Both the position numbers and the translations under genes were made by a program. Positions 8,873 through 15,659 of a stretch of DNA of 47,946 nucleotides are shown piece after piece. The DNA is from an uncultured Oscillospiraceae bacterium. GTDB lineage: Bacteria > Bacillota > Clostridia > Oscillospirales > Oscillospiraceae. The first letter of the stretch is position 1, and every line of letters begins with the position of its first letter. The stretch covers positions 1-47,946 of the forward strand of contig CANQBA010000026.1 of assembly GCA_947589545.1 (NCBI GenBank). Reading direction: 5' to 3'. The notes under the pieces were generated by a model. The model was not told where the DNA came from. It did no database searches and worked only from the letters and a program-made list of their open reading frames with translations.

Positions 8873-9655
8873 ATGGATCAAAAGATCAGCATACTCATAG
8901 CGGACACCGGCGCCGATTTCAGGGCCCTGCTCACACAGACGCTGGAGGCCGAGGCGGACATGGAGGTGGTGGGCGGCACGGGCAGCGGGCTGGAGGCCAT
9001 GGAGCTGATCGCCGCCAAGCGGCCCCGCGTGCTTCTGACAGACGTGATCCTGGCCGGCATCGACGGGCTGGAGCTGATCGAACGCACCATGGAGCTGGAG
9101 GAGGGACGCCGGCCCATCACCATCGTACTGACCAGCTTTGTCAGCGACCGGACGCTGTCCGGCGCGGCCTCGGCGGGGGCGGCGTATTTTCTGCAAAAGC
9201 CCTGTGACCCGGAGTATCTCAAGTCCCGCATCCGCCGTCTGGCCGCGGAGCGTACATCGCCGGCCGTCAAGAAGGAGCTGGCGGAGAACGACCCAGAGCT
9301 GGAGGCGGTGGTCACCGAGATCATCCACGAGATCGGCATCCCCGCCCACATCAAGGGCTACCAGTATCTGCGGGAGGCCATTCTGCGCACGGTGGACAAC
9401 ATGGACATCATCAACGCCGTCACAAAGGTGCTCTACCCGGAGGTGGCGGAGAAATTCGGCACCACGCCCTCCCGCGTGGAGCGGGCCATCCGCCACGCCA
9501 TCGAGGTGGCCTGGGACAGGGGCAACGTGGAGACGCTCCAGCGCTTTTTCGGCTACACCGTCTCCGGCATCAAGGGCAAGCCCACCAACTCCGAGTTCAT
9601 CGCCATGATCGCGGACAGGCTGTACCTGCAAAAGAAGGGCGAGAAGGCGAAATAA
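8873..9655 (+). CDS. spo0A: Spo0A, sporulation master response regulator
   Basis: 260 residues: receiver domain (about 5-120) and Spo0A C-terminal DNA-binding domain (about 145-258). The C-terminal half is strongly conserved, for example [26 protein letters not shown] and [14 protein letters not shown]. The phosphoacceptor D57, T87 and K109 are present. The usual second acidic-pocket aspartate is a threonine (D11-T12 where B. subtilis has D10-D11), and the usual proline after the phosphosite loop is alanine. Start placed at 8873, 8 nt after GGAGG; an in-frame ATG at 8858 would overlap the ribosome site and is less likely. It acts in the cytoplasm and nucleoid as the phosphorylated switch for sporulation. 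Confidence 0.96.
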   Translation: MDQKISILIADTGADFRALLTQTLEAEADMEVVGGTGSGLEAMELIAAKRPRVLLTDVILAGIDGLELIERTMELEEGRRPITIVLTSFVSDRTLSGAASAGAAYFLQKPCDPEYLKSRIRRLAAERTSPAVKKELAENDPELEAVVTEIIHEIGIPAHIKGYQYLREAILRTVDNMDIINAVTKVLYPEVAEKFGTTPSRVERAIRHAIEVAWDRGNVETLQRFFGYTVSGIKGKPTNSEFIAMIADRLYLQKKGEKAK

Positions 9656-9675
9656 GGGAAAAGACCCATTTATTG

Positions 9676-9711
9676 AAAAAGCGGAAGCCCGGTTTCGGAC
9701 TCCCGCTTTTT
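9676..9711 (+). terminator. Terminator after spo0A
   Basis: AAAAAGCGG and CCGCTTTTT form the outer stem, with an inner CCGG/CCGG pairing. It starts 20 bp after the spo0A stop and may also serve the convergent gene. Confidence 0.75.
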
Positions 9712-9722
9712 CATAAGTCTGT

Positions 9723-10199
9723 TCAGCGCTCTTTCTCCTCTTCAATATCATTCAATTTTCTCCGTCTCTTCTTGTATATCAGCCGAAAAGCCTCCGTAAG
9801 CGCGAAGCACAGGATAAACACGCCAACGCACAGGACGGCCATTTGAACGGCGTCGCCAGGCTCGACCGGTTTCTTTAAGATAACAAAGGCCCTGACGGCG
9901 TTGAACCCCCCAAAAATCAGGGAAGCTACGGCGCTTGCAAGAAGGTTCGTTTTAAGCGTTGGGGTATATTTTCGTGTCCAAAGGCCGTTTTTCAGGCTGG
10001 AAAACGCGATATACACGCTTGCCGCCGCTAAAGCGGCGAGCTCACCGGCCAGCTCCTTCAGCGTCGTCCCCATCACGGTCTGCAAAAGAACGACGGCGAA
10101 CAAGACCCAGAACACCAGCCAAAAACCAAATTCCTCGATTTTCAGCAATTTCCTGTCCTGCATTTCATCGAGCATATTTTTCGCTTCTTTATCTTTCAA
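9723..10199 (-). CDS. Four-helix membrane protein paired with an XRE regulator (DUF6773-like)
   Basis: Unknown function. A basic/acidic N-terminus (about 25 residues) is followed by four hydrophobic segments: two around residues 22-64 and two around 80-140. It ends in a very charged tail (KKRRRKLNDIEEEKER). Start set at a TTG 1 nt after the stop of the upstream XRE gene and 9 nt after GGAGG, giving 158 residues. The longer frame would overlap the regulator, and the first ATG, 8 codons in, has no ribosome site. Small membrane proteins translated with such XRE regulators are common in Clostridia and often carry DUF numbers; the family name here is from memory and unverified. Confidence 0.7.
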   Translation of the reverse strand: MKDKEAKNMLDEMQDRKLLKIEEFGFWLVFWVLFAVVLLQTVMGTTLKELAGELAALAAASVYIAFSSLKNGLWTRKYTPTLKTNLLASAVASLIFGGFNAVRAFVILKKPVEPGDAVQMAVLCVGVFILCFALTEAFRLIYKKRRRKLNDIEEEKER

Positions 10200-10200
10200 C

Positions 10201-10413
10201 TTAATTCTCCTCCTCGCCAAACAGTTCATCCAGTGTTTTCCCCAGCACCCTGCAGATCGCGCGGCATAACTTGATGGTAGGATTATAATCCCCCTGCTCT
10301 ATGGCGTTCATCGTCTGCCGGGAAATGCCCACCGCCTCCGCAAGCGCCTTTTGCGTCATGTCCAATTCGGCCCTTGCCACTTTGATTTTTACATTTCTGC
10401 CGATCGTAACCAC
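10201..10413 (-). CDS. Small XRE-family HTH regulator
   Basis: A 70-residue single-domain HTH_3 protein of the Cro/CI type. The helix-turn-helix covers about residues 16-50, with TQKALAEAVGISRQTMNAIEQG. It probably represses its own operon with the downstream membrane protein, to which it is translationally coupled. The start is uncertain: the GTG at 10413 lies only 2 nt after GGAGG, and no better start codon is seen before the conserved KVARAELDMTQ region. Confidence 0.82.
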   Translation of the reverse strand: MVTIGRNVKIKVARAELDMTQKALAEAVGISRQTMNAIEQGDYNPTIKLCRAICRVLGKTLDELFGEEEN

Positions 10414-10423
10414 CTCCTCCTAT

Positions 10424-10452
10424 ACAGTAACATATATTTGAATAGAAGTCAA
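10424..10452 (-). promoter_or_regulatory. Promoter of the XRE/membrane protein pair
   Basis: On the minus strand TTGACT (10452-10447) and TACTGT (10429-10424) are spaced by 17 bp and lie just upstream of GGAGGAGG. Confidence 0.5.
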
Positions 10453-10485
10453 GTATATACGACAAATTTTTTGACCGGGAGCACT

Positions 10486-10522
10486 AAAAGCGGGAGCCCG
10501 TTTTCGGGCCCCCGACTTTTTT
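10486..10522. terminator. Terminator hairpin after the M3 peptidase gene
   Basis: A GCGGG/CCCG stem with inner GCCCG-TTTT-CGGGC lies just beyond the stop of the M3 peptidase gene. On the minus strand it is followed by CTTTTA and on the plus strand by CTTTTTT, so it could work both ways. Confidence 0.65.
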
Positions 10523-10528
10523 GTTCCT

Positions 10529-12247
10529 TTATTCGATCCCCGTCAGGTCGTAAGCCTCCAGCCACTCCGCCGCCTTTTGGCACACGCCGCGCAGGGTGTT
10601 CTCGTCGAAGGGGCTCTCCAGGCCGGCGTTTTCAAGAAGCTCGGTGAAGACCCGGCTGCCGCCCTGGCGGGTGTAGGCCATGTAACAGGCCCAGGCGTTT
10701 TTCGGATCCTCCTGCAACAGCGCCCAGAACTCCAGGGACACGGTCTGGGCCAGACAGTAGTCGATGTAATAGAAGGGGCTTTCGTAGATGTGGCTCTGCC
10801 GCTGCCAGCCCTCGCCGTCGGCGTAGAAGGGGATGTCCCCGTCCAGCCTCAGCCAGGGCTGATAGACGCCCAGGAGCCGCTTCCAGACGGCGTGGCGCTC
10901 CGCCGGGGTCATCTCCGGGTGCTCGTAGACCTCGTGCTGGAAGTGATCTACCAGGGTGCCGTAGGGGATGAAGGTGACGGCCTCCGCCAGGTGGCTGTAG
11001 CGGAACTTCCGGGCGTCCTCCCCGAAGAAGTCCTCCGCCCAGGGCCAGGCCATGAACTCCATGGACATGGAGTGTACCTCGCACCCCTCCATCCCCGGCC
11101 AGGCATAGCCGGCGGGCACCCGGTCCCGGTTCATCCAGTAGGCGAAGGCGTGGCCGGCCTCGTGGGTGACCACGGTGACGTCGCCGATGGTACCGTTGAA
11201 GTTGGCGAAGATGAAGGGCACCTTGTATTCCCCAAGGCTCGTGCAGTAGCCGCCGCCGGCCTTGCCCTCGGTGCTGAGCACGTCCATGAGCTCCCGGTCC
11301 AGCATGGTGTCGAAAAATTCCTTTGTCTCCGGGGACAGCTCGGCGTAAAATTTCCGGCCCGCCGCCAGGATGTCCTCCGCCGTGCCCCGGGGCTTGGGGT
11401 TGCCGGAGCGGAAGGCCAGAGCCTCGTCGGCGAAGCTCAGGGGGTAAGATACGCCCAGGCGCTGGGCCTGACGGCGGTAGATGGCGTCCGCCACGGGGAC
11501 AAGGTATTTTTGCACGGCGGCCCGGAATTTCTCCACGTCCTCCTGGCCATAGCAGTTGCGGCCCATCCGGTCGTAGCCCAGGGGGATGTAGTTTTTGTAC
11601 CCCAGATTCCGGCCCATCCGGTCCCGGAGCTTCACCAGCTCGTCGTAGATGCGGTCCAGCTCCGCCTGATTGTCCTTGAACCACTGCCCCTGGGCCCTCC
11701 AGGCGGCCAGGCGGCGCTTATCGTCCGGGTCGGTCTTGAAGGGCATCATCTGGGAGTGGGTATAGGTTCCGCCCTCAAAGGCGATCCGCGCCGAGGCCAG
11801 GAGCTTGGAATAGGCCGTGGTCAGCTGGTTCTCCTTCTGCATCAGGGGGATGTTTTTGGCATCGAAGGTGCGCAGGGAGATCTCCGTATTCAGGAACATG
11901 AGCCCGCCGTACTCCGCCTCAAATTGGGGCCGGAAGGGGCTCTCCAGCATGGCCTTGTTCCACTCCTGGGCCAGCTCGTCCAGCTCCGGACCGGCATCGT
12001 CCCAGAAGCTCACCTCCCCGTCGTAAAACGCGTCCCGGGTGTCGATGTCGTGGCGGATATGGGCCAGATCCGCCTGGGCGGACATCTTAGCGTCCGCCCG
12101 CTCGGAGTCCAGAAACACCGCCCGGGCCTCCTCGTAGGTCTTCGCCTCCCGCAGACGGGCGATAAGAGCCGCGTAGAGGGCCTTCATCTCCTCAAGCGCC
12201 GGCCGCTTGTAGGGCATATCCTTGAATTTCAGGTTCTTTTCAAGCAT
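10529..12247 (-). CDS. M3-family zinc oligoendopeptidase (PepF-like)
   Basis: 572 residues, a typical length for clostridial M3 oligoendopeptidases. The HEAGH zinc site is at 362-366 (THEAGHAF), and the third ligand is probably E390 in CEVHSMSMEF. There is no signal peptide, so it should cleave short peptides in the cytoplasm. A CTSLGEYKVPFIFANFNGT segment upstream of the zinc site is typical of the family. Start follows AAGGAGG by a normal distance. It is transcribed alone on the minus strand, divergently from the GntR operon. Confidence 0.92.
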   Translation of the reverse strand: MLEKNLKFKDMPYKRPALEEMKALYAALIARLREAKTYEEARAVFLDSERADAKMSAQADLAHIRHDIDTRDAFYDGEVSFWDDAGPELDELAQEWNKAMLESPFRPQFEAEYGGLMFLNTEISLRTFDAKNIPLMQKENQLTTAYSKLLASARIAFEGGTYTHSQMMPFKTDPDDKRRLAAWRAQGQWFKDNQAELDRIYDELVKLRDRMGRNLGYKNYIPLGYDRMGRNCYGQEDVEKFRAAVQKYLVPVADAIYRRQAQRLGVSYPLSFADEALAFRSGNPKPRGTAEDILAAGRKFYAELSPETKEFFDTMLDRELMDVLSTEGKAGGGYCTSLGEYKVPFIFANFNGTIGDVTVVTHEAGHAFAYWMNRDRVPAGYAWPGMEGCEVHSMSMEFMAWPWAEDFFGEDARKFRYSHLAEAVTFIPYGTLVDHFQHEVYEHPEMTPAERHAVWKRLLGVYQPWLRLDGDIPFYADGEGWQRQSHIYESPFYYIDYCLAQTVSLEFWALLQEDPKNAWACYMAYTRQGGSRVFTELLENAGLESPFDENTLRGVCQKAAEWLEAYDLTGIE

Positions 12248-12362
12248 CTGTCTGCCTCCTTGAAAAATACTGTTTTAATTATACAGCCTGCCCCTCAAAA
12301 GGTCAAGCGCCGCGTCGCAGCCGGCTCCCGTGCAGATTTTTTCAATTTTTTGATTTTTCCTC

Positions 12363-12390
12363 TTGACAATCCGTATATACTGTGTATACT
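12363..12390 (+). promoter_or_regulatory. Promoter of the GntR-ABC operon
   Basis: TTGACA at 12363-12368 and TATACT at 12385-12390 with a 16-bp spacer lie 30 bp ahead of the start codon. The -10 overlaps the palindromic operator. Confidence 0.7.
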
Positions 12391-12403
12391 GTATATATAC
12401 AGT
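12388..12403. promoter_or_regulatory. Perfect 16-bp palindromic operator, likely for the GntR regulator
   Basis: ACTGTATATATACAGT is a perfect palindrome that starts inside the -10 element. Related half sites (GTATATAC, GTATAC) lie just upstream at 12373-12389. Position and symmetry fit an autoregulatory site for the YtrA-type regulator encoded 18 bp downstream. Confidence 0.6.
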
Positions 12404-12420
12404 CGACTGTGAGGGAAACC

Positions 12421-12798
12421 ATGAACATCATTCTATCCAATTCCGACCCGCGGCCCATCTATCAGCAGGTGGGCGAGGCCATACGGGGGGCCGTCATCTC
12501 CGGGGAGCTCAGTCCGGGGGCGGCTCTGCCGTCCATACGGGGGCTTGCCAAGGATCTGCGCATCTCGGTCATCACCACGAAGCGCGCCTTTGAGGAGCTG
12601 GAGCGGGAGGGGTACATCAAGACTGTCCCCGGCAAGGGCTCCTTTGTGTCCGGCGCCAGCGGCGCTCTTTTGCGGGAGCGGCGGCTTTCGGAGATCGAGG
12701 AGCATCTGCGCCGGGCCCTGGAGCTGGGCCGCTCCTGCGGCGTGACCCCGGAGGAGCTGGAAACGATGCTGAAAACACTCAGCGAGGAGGACATATGA
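12421..12798 (+). CDS. GntR-family regulator, YtrA type
   Basis: 125 residues: an N-terminal winged HTH (about 10-78; PIYQQVGEAIRGAVISGEL, LPSIRGLAKDLRIS, VPGKGSFVS) and a short helical tail instead of a large effector domain, as in YtrA regulators. Such proteins control adjacent ABC transporters and often respond to cell-wall antibiotics. Start chosen at the ATG after GAGGGAAACC; the upstream in-frame ATG lies inside the promoter. The stop overlaps the ABC gene by 4 bases (ATGA). Confidence 0.9.
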   Translation: MNIILSNSDPRPIYQQVGEAIRGAVISGELSPGAALPSIRGLAKDLRISVITTKRAFEELEREGYIKTVPGKGSFVSGASGALLRERRLSEIEEHLRRALELGRSCGVTPEELETMLKTLSEEDI

Positions 12799-13643
12799 AC
12801 GCCATAGAGGTTCGCGATGTGAGCAAAAGCTACCCCGGCTTTACGCTGGGCAGTATCAGCTTCACCCTGCCGGAGGGGTGCATCATGGGGCTGGTGGGGG
12901 AAAACGGCGCCGGCAAATCCACCCTCATCCGTCTCCTCATGGGGGCGTCCGGGGCCGGCTCCGGGCAGATCCGGGTGCTGGGTGCCGATGTGACGGCCCC
13001 GGACTTCACAAAGACCAAGGACGACATCGGCGTGGTGCTGGACGAGGCCCACTTCCCCACGTCCCTGAACGCAAGGCAGCTGGGCCGGATCATGGCCGGC
13101 ACCTACTCCCGGTGGGATCAGGCCGTCTACGACGGGTATCTGAAGCGCCTGGATCTGGCGGAGAAAAAGCGGATAAAGGACTTCTCCCGGGGCATGCGCA
13201 TGAAGCTGGCCCTGGCCTGCGCCCTCAGTCACGACGCCAGGCTCCTGGTGCTGGACGAGCCCACCGGGGGGCTGGATCCCATGGTGCGGGACGAGATCCT
13301 GGACATTCTGGAGGACTTCACCCGCCGGGAGGACCGGTCGGTGCTGATCAGCTCCCACATCGTCAGCGATCTGGAGAAGCTGTGCGACTACATAGCCTTT
13401 CTGCACAAGGGGCGGCTGCTCCTTTTCGAGGAGAAGGACCGGCTGCTGGAGGATTACGCCATGGCCCGGGTCACCGAGGCGGAGCTGGAGGCCCTTCCGC
13501 AGGCCGCCGTCAAGGGCGAGCGCCGGGGAAAATACGGCGTGGAGGCCCTGGTAGACCGCCGTCTGGCTCCCGCCGGCGTCGCCCTGGAGAAGCCCGCGCT
13601 GGAGGATATCATCGTATTTTTTGCCAGGGGGGATAAGGAATGA
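12795..13643 (+). CDS. ABC transporter ATP-binding protein
   Basis: 282 residues. Walker A at 35-42 (GENGAGKS), a signature-like FSRGMRMK, and Walker B LLVLDEPTGGLDP with a downstream SSHIVSD switch. The C-terminal 60 residues are family-specific. It is the BcrA/YtrB-type subunit that energises the neighbouring permease. It overlaps both neighbours by 4 bases, indicating one translational unit with the GntR gene and the permease. Substrate unknown; efflux of, or sensing of stress from, peptide antibiotics is the usual role of this arrangement. Confidence 0.92.
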   Translation: MNAIEVRDVSKSYPGFTLGSISFTLPEGCIMGLVGENGAGKSTLIRLLMGASGAGSGQIRVLGADVTAPDFTKTKDDIGVVLDEAHFPTSLNARQLGRIMAGTYSRWDQAVYDGYLKRLDLAEKKRIKDFSRGMRMKLALACALSHDARLLVLDEPTGGLDPMVRDEILDILEDFTRREDRSVLISSHIVSDLEKLCDYIAFLHKGRLLLFEEKDRLLEDYAMARVTEAELEALPQAAVKGERRGKYGVEALVDRRLAPAGVALEKPALEDIIVFFARGDKE

Positions 13644-14260
13644 AAGCGCTTCTTCGAAAGGATATTTATCTGATGCTCACCCAATTCAGGGCGCTTTTCC
13701 TGGTGATGGTGGTTTTCAGCGCCATCCCCGGGGGCCTTTTGGTGCCCTTCACCTTTCTCTACGCCATGATGCTCACCTCCGTGTCGCTGATGAGCGTGGA
13801 CGAGCAGACCCAGTGGGAGGCCCTGGCCCTGATGCTCCCCTACTCCCGGCGGCAGCTGGTGGTGGCGAAATACGTGATGGGCTGGCTGGGCATCGCCGTG
13901 GCGTTTGTTATTTCCGCGGCGCTCCAGGGCCTCTGGGCGGTGACGGGCATAGATGAGCTGCAAAAGGGCCTCTTTGAGGCCATGTGCCTGTACGCCGCCG
14001 TCGCCGGCGTGGGGCTCGCCCTGATGCTCCCCGTGAATTTCCGCTTCGGCTACGCCAAGGGGCGGATCATGACCATCCTGTTTGCCGGGATCATCGGCGG
14101 CGCCGTAGGCGCGTCCATGGGCACGGGCGAGGCCGCCTTCACCTTCCTGTCCGCCGCCGCCCGCGTCCATCCTGCCGTCTATCTGCTCCTGTCCGCCGCC
14201 CTGTGCGCGGCCACTATCCCCCTCTCCGTGACGGGGTACAGAAAACGGGTGGAAAAATGA
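13640..14260 (+). CDS. ABC-2 type permease
   Basis: 206 residues with about six hydrophobic segments and the short N-terminal MKALLRKDIYLM start of ABC2_membrane_5-like permeases, including the DEQTQWEALALMLPYSRRQLVVAKY loop typical of that family (about residues 54-78). It forms the membrane part for the ATPase encoded just before it. It ends the operon 4 bp before a hairpin that also belongs to the facing RNA gene. Confidence 0.85.
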   Translation: MKALLRKDIYLMLTQFRALFLVMVVFSAIPGGLLVPFTFLYAMMLTSVSLMSVDEQTQWEALALMLPYSRRQLVVAKYVMGWLGIAVAFVISAALQGLWAVTGIDELQKGLFEAMCLYAAVAGVGLALMLPVNFRFGYAKGRIMTILFAGIIGGAVGASMGTGEAAFTFLSAAARVHPAVYLLLSAALCAATIPLSVTGYRKRVEK

Positions 14261-14264
14261 CAAA

Positions 14265-14292
14265 ACAGCCTCCGATTTTTGTCGGAGGCTGT
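14265..14292. terminator. Shared terminator hairpin at the 3' end of the RNA and the permease operon
   Basis: An 11-bp perfect stem (ACAGCCTCCGA with its complement) with a 6-nt loop. The minus strand continues TTTTGTCATTTTT, which suits the RNA; the plus strand has no T run. Confidence 0.75.
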
Positions 14293-14320
14293 TGACATAA
14301 AGTGAAGTGGGTCGTATAAT
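14292..14320 (+). promoter_or_regulatory. Second consensus promoter facing the RNA on the plus strand
   Basis: TTGACA at 14292-14297 and TATAAT at 14315-14320 with a 17-bp spacer. It would make an antisense transcript across the RNA locus that ends at the hairpin at 14515-14540. The -10 lies in a near-palindrome (CGTATAATACG), so a chance match to part of the RNA's own fold is possible. Confidence 0.5.
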
Positions 14321-14499
14321 ACGTTTCATTGGCGTGGATATAGACTTACGCTGAGGATAACTAAAGACAAGGCCGCCACTGGTCAAGAGTGACGGTCTGT
14401 CTTTTGCTATGATAGAAATATCGTAGCCTGAGACCCCATCGCACTTAGGATCAGGCCGCTGGTGAAGGTCACCGCCCACGGCGACCCACTTCTATTGTT

Positions 14500-14528
14500 A
14501 TTATACCCGCTTGCCGCTTGCCTGTCAA
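14500..14528 (-). promoter_or_regulatory. Consensus promoter of the structured RNA
   Basis: TTGACA at 14528-14523 and TATAAT at 14505-14500 on the minus strand, spacer exactly 17 bp: a perfect sigmaA consensus. Its -35 lies inside the facing terminator hairpin at 14515-14540. Confidence 0.75.
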
Positions 14529-14540
14529 GCGGTTTTTTTC
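14515..14540 (+). terminator. Strong plus-strand terminator
   Basis: CCGCTTG, CCTGT loop, CAAGCGG, then seven T residues. The T run overlaps the stop region of the convergent SLH gene, and no plus-strand gene ends here, so it would end only the antisense transcript of the RNA locus. Confidence 0.7.
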
Positions 14541-15582
14541 ATTCTTCCCCGTACCTCGTCAGCATATAGTCCGCGCTCTCCACCGTCTCCCGGGGAAGCT
14601 CGCGGCCCCAGTGGACGCGGCTGTTGTAGTTGCCCTCGGCCACGACGACGGAGCTCTCGCGCACCTCCAGGACGACGACGGAGTGGGTGTCCCCGTTCAC
14701 ACGCAGGATGTCCCCCACGCGCACGTCCTTAAGGCTCACGGGCCGCACCCTCCTGGCCGGCGCCTCCCCGAAGGCCGCGTCGCTGAGCAGGAACGCGAAG
14801 CCCGCGCAGCCGTACCCCACGTTAAAGAGGCCGCCCCGCCAGGCGTAGGAATTTTCGTTCGTCCAGCGCGTCCCCTCCGGGTATCTGGCCTTCATAGCGA
14901 TAACGGCCTCGTAGGCGGCCCTCTGCCGCTCATCCGTGTCCGGCGCCGGGGCCGGGAGTTCTCCCCCCAGCTCCACGCGGCTCATGCGCGTCAGCACCGT
15001 GGCGGCCTCGGCCCGGGTCATGCTCTCCGCGCCCCGGAACGTCCCCCGCCCGTCACAGCCCTCCATGACGCCCAGAGCGTACACCGTCCGGATGGCCGCG
15101 CGCTCCTCACCGCCGTACCTGTCCAGATCCGGCGCGTCCACAGCCGCCAGCTCCCGCTCCCCCGGCATCCGCGCTCCGGCGGTCTCCAGGGCGTTCCGAA
15201 CAGTCACGGCCAGGGCCGTCCTGGTCATCTCCGCGTCCCCGCCGGCCCCCAGATCCAGAGCCGTGCCGTCAAAGATCCCTTTTTTGGCGCATGCTTCCAG
15301 ATACGGCTCATACCAGACCCGGCCGCTCCCCCGCTCCGGCAGCTCCACCGGGAACAGCAGGCGCAGGAGCATGGCGGCAAATTCGCCGTAGGTGACCTGC
15401 TTCTCCGGCCGAAAGAGGCCGTCGCCGCAGCCCTCCACCCAGCCGCTTTCCGCCGCCGCGTCTATGTACCCGGCGGCCCAGTGCTCCGCCGGCACGTCCC
15501 GGAACCGGGCGGCCAGCGCCGTCACGGAGACGGGCAGCGCCACAGCGGTGGCCAACAGGCAGGAAATAATTCGTTTTTTCAT
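14539..15582 (-). CDS. S-layer-homology protein with a cysteine-peptidase-like (CHAP/NlpC) domain
   Basis: 347 residues. Signal peptide 1-25 (VTALAA), then three SLH repeats (about 27-80, 85-140 and 155-205; FRDVPAEHWAAGYI, VTYGEFAAMLLR, MTRAEAATVLTRM). The C-terminal domain (about 220-345) has C259 in GYGCAGFAF and H300 in GDTHSVVVLEV, the spacing and context of a papain-like CHAP or NlpC fold. A third polar residue is not certain. The SLH repeats would anchor it to secondary cell-wall polymer, and the C-terminal domain may cut peptidoglycan peptides. It lies 77 bp downstream of asnB. Its ribosome site is buried in a hairpin, described separately. Confidence 0.82.
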   Translation of the reverse strand: MKKRIISCLLATAVALPVSVTALAARFRDVPAEHWAAGYIDAAAESGWVEGCGDGLFRPEKQVTYGEFAAMLLRLLFPVELPERGSGRVWYEPYLEACAKKGIFDGTALDLGAGGDAEMTRTALAVTVRNALETAGARMPGERELAAVDAPDLDRYGGEERAAIRTVYALGVMEGCDGRGTFRGAESMTRAEAATVLTRMSRVELGGELPAPAPDTDERQRAAYEAVIAMKARYPEGTRWTNENSYAWRGGLFNVGYGCAGFAFLLSDAAFGEAPARRVRPVSLKDVRVGDILRVNGDTHSVVVLEVRESSVVVAEGNYNSRVHWGRELPRETVESADYMLTRYGEE

Positions 15583-15586
15583 AAAC

Positions 15587-15627
15587 GTCCCTCCTTCTGT
15601 ACGACACTTTAGTACAAAAGGAGGGAC
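15587..15627 (-). promoter_or_regulatory. RBS-sequestering hairpin of the SLH gene
   Basis: In the minus-strand RNA, 15627-15612 pairs with 15602-15587 over 16 bp, all Watson-Crick except one G-U, with a 9-nt loop. The 3' arm contains the Shine-Dalgarno sequence AAGGAGGG, 5 nt from the start codon, so the ribosome site is fully base-paired. The same DNA could instead be a protein operator. Confidence 0.65.
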
Positions 15628-15659
15628 ATTGCAAGATTAAGATTATGTAAGCTTCCCCA

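Larger units (their letters stand above)
14262..14493 (-). ncRNA. Structured non-coding RNA, family unassigned (raiA-like size)
   Basis: On the minus strand a perfect consensus promoter (TTGACA, 17 bp, TATAAT) puts the 5' end near 14493. The RNA opens with GAAGUGGGUCG (14492-14482), which pairs perfectly with CGACCCACUUC at 14314-14304. A terminator hairpin and T-rich tail follow at 14292-14261. Inside lie several helices: GGUGA/UCACC; GCCUGA/UCAGGC around an 18-nt loop region; GCUACGAUA-UUUC-UAUCAUAGC; an AGACA/UGUCU arm with ACCGUCACU/AGUGGCGG; and AGCGU/ACGC. There is no open reading frame of note. The closed multi-helix form of about 190 nt is unlike the rod of 6S RNA and too small for RNase P or tmRNA. 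The raiA motif is one candidate; I cannot confirm it by eye. Confidence 0.6.
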
